DNA of 64,000 nucleotides from Fasciolopsis buskii (Eukaryota > Platyhelminthes > Trematoda > Plagiorchiida > Fasciolidae). The notes beneath the pieces were generated by a model. It was given only the letters and a program-made list of their open reading frames with translations, was not told where the DNA came from and made no database searches. Positions 63,168-64,000 of this stretch are shown piece after piece. The position numbers were made by a program, and so were the translations under genes. Location: NCBI GenBank assembly GCA_008360955.1, contig LUCM01010092.1, forward strand, positions 256,786 through 320,785, given 5' to 3'. Numbering within the stretch: the first letter of the stretch is position 1; every line of letters begins with the position of its first letter.

Positions 63168-63804
63168 CGTGAAATCGACAATGGACAAAAATCACGGTCC
63201 GGAGTTCATGTTCACCTGAATACGTTAACACTCGAAAATTTGCATGCACTGAATAGCCTGATATCTGCACAGACCACAACATCGTAGATTTGGACGAAAG
63301 CACCGTTGGGGATTCACTAAGATCCCAGACACTTAACCGGGAATGCTGGAAAAAGACTAGGACTGCATTACCAAAAGCGTGGGTTTCCGTGTTACATGAT
63401 GTCCATTTTCACATAGACAATCAATAACTTGCAGTCACACAATGCGAACACGTCTCGTCATTCGACCGACAGTCTGTTAGAGATGTTTCGGTTTACGGAA
63501 TACAGATGCCGCGATGGAACGGCAGAGTGAACGGGAATAAATCACAAAACAAACGAATATCACCCTGAAGAAGAGAAACGAAGTCTACAATTGAAAATAA
63601 CGATAAACACTAAAAATAAAAACAATCAAAATTTTCCAATAATAAAATGTACAGCAAATAGAAACGATATTTCTCGCCGATTTGCAAAACATTAACAGCA
63701 CCGAATATTACACGAAATCATAAAAACATTCATTAAAAAAGGGAGAGATGGCTGCGGTGCCCCGACGTTGAATAAAACACTTAAACCGATCGGTTTCATG
63801 TAAT

Positions 63805-63999
63805 TCATTTCACAACCGGTAATCCTCTGAGCAATTCATCGGTCCAGAAATTGGCTACCTTCTTCCGTAGGATTAATTCAACCATGTCCGTACAAACACG
63901 ATAGGAGCATTCCTCTGGAATAATCTCTCCGGGAAGGTAGTTCACTTTCAACACGTATCGTCTTTGATCACTCTCCTCATTGCCTGTGCATTCGAAGTA
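63805..63999 (-). CDS. Terminal exon of a gene with CS (p23/HSP20-like) domain features, partial
   Basis: The frame runs off the right edge and ends with TGA at 63805-63807, giving 64 residues with no early ATG. It contains RRYVLKVNYLPGEIIPEECS, YRVCTDMVELILRKK and NFWTDELLRGLPVVK. The pattern of a strand with L-P, then P-x-x-C-x-Y-x-V, then V-E-L-x-L-x-K-K and a Trp is like the second half of CS domains found in HSP90 cochaperones and dynein-assembly factors. The composition and tight stop suggest a real C-terminus. The acceptor lies outside the window, or the exon continues. The family name is a guess from motif shape; that it codes is more certain. Confidence 0.45.
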   Translation of the reverse strand, partial: YFECTGNEESDQRRYVLKVNYLPGEIIPEECSYRVCTDMVELILRKKVANFWTDELLRGLPVVK

Positions 64000-64000
64000 G

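Noticed and set aside
1..64000. Bacterial-style systems (CRISPR arrays, operons, prophage, toxin-antitoxin pairs)
   Set aside because: The window has spliced genes and eukaryotic retroelements. No direct-repeat arrays with spacers or gene clusters were seen.

Overview
This window is eukaryotic nuclear DNA and gene-poor. It has spliced genes with GT/AG introns, no operons and no ribosome binding sites, and most of it is decayed retrotransposon sequence. The repeat mix is a Ty3/gypsy element resembling the CsRn1 group, a BEL/Pao gag, CR1-like LINEs, several Penelope-like elements (PLEs) and tRNA-derived SINEs. That mix, with moderate GC by eye, suggests a parasitic flatworm, most likely a non-schistosome fluke. 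This is inference from repeat content; I ran no database search.

Layout. 1-5.9 kb: unrecognised sequence around a broken CR1-like LINE (minus, about 2.36-3.66 kb). 5.9-12.2 kb: one LTR retrotransposon with both LTRs, whose pol is split by a fragment carrying BEL/Pao gag; an inverted solo LTR of the same family follows at 12.7-13.0 kb. 14.2-15.9 kb: decayed PLE reverse transcriptase. 18.07-18.38 kb: a short ORF for a possible secreted cysteine-containing protein. 19-33 kb: SINEs, PLE 3' ends, simple repeats, a cloning-adapter artefact inside an ATAC microsatellite (25.15 kb) and a 200-base N gap inside a GGAT microsatellite (32.8 kb). 34.3-35.1 kb: C-terminal end of a PLE with GIY-YIG remnants (minus). 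39.2 kb: another PLE RT fragment. 41.3-41.95 kb: C-terminal end of a CR1-like LINE (minus). 49.2-51.1 kb: the one clear gene, a complete five-exon ubiquitin C-terminal hydrolase (UCH-L1/L3 family, minus). Upstream on the same strand are a candidate exon (51.2-51.5 kb) and a phase-matched two-exon 3' end of an unrecognised gene (52.05-52.93 kb). 53-63.8 kb: mostly unrecognised, with repeat copies. The right edge holds a terminal exon resembling a CS (p23-like) domain, cut by the window.

The best biological lead is the UCH gene. Its five exons join in phase to a full-length 218-residue protein that keeps the catalytic Cys, oxyanion Gln and catalytic Asp. In an ungapped stretch of the family alignment, however, the catalytic His position reads Leu (codon CTC, 50133-50135). 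This is either a new UCH pseudoenzyme or a one-base error or variant. The clearest technical observations are a back-to-back transposase mosaic-end sequence (a library adapter, not genome) and an exact 70-base duplication on both sides of the N gap, which points to a mis-assembled microsatellite.
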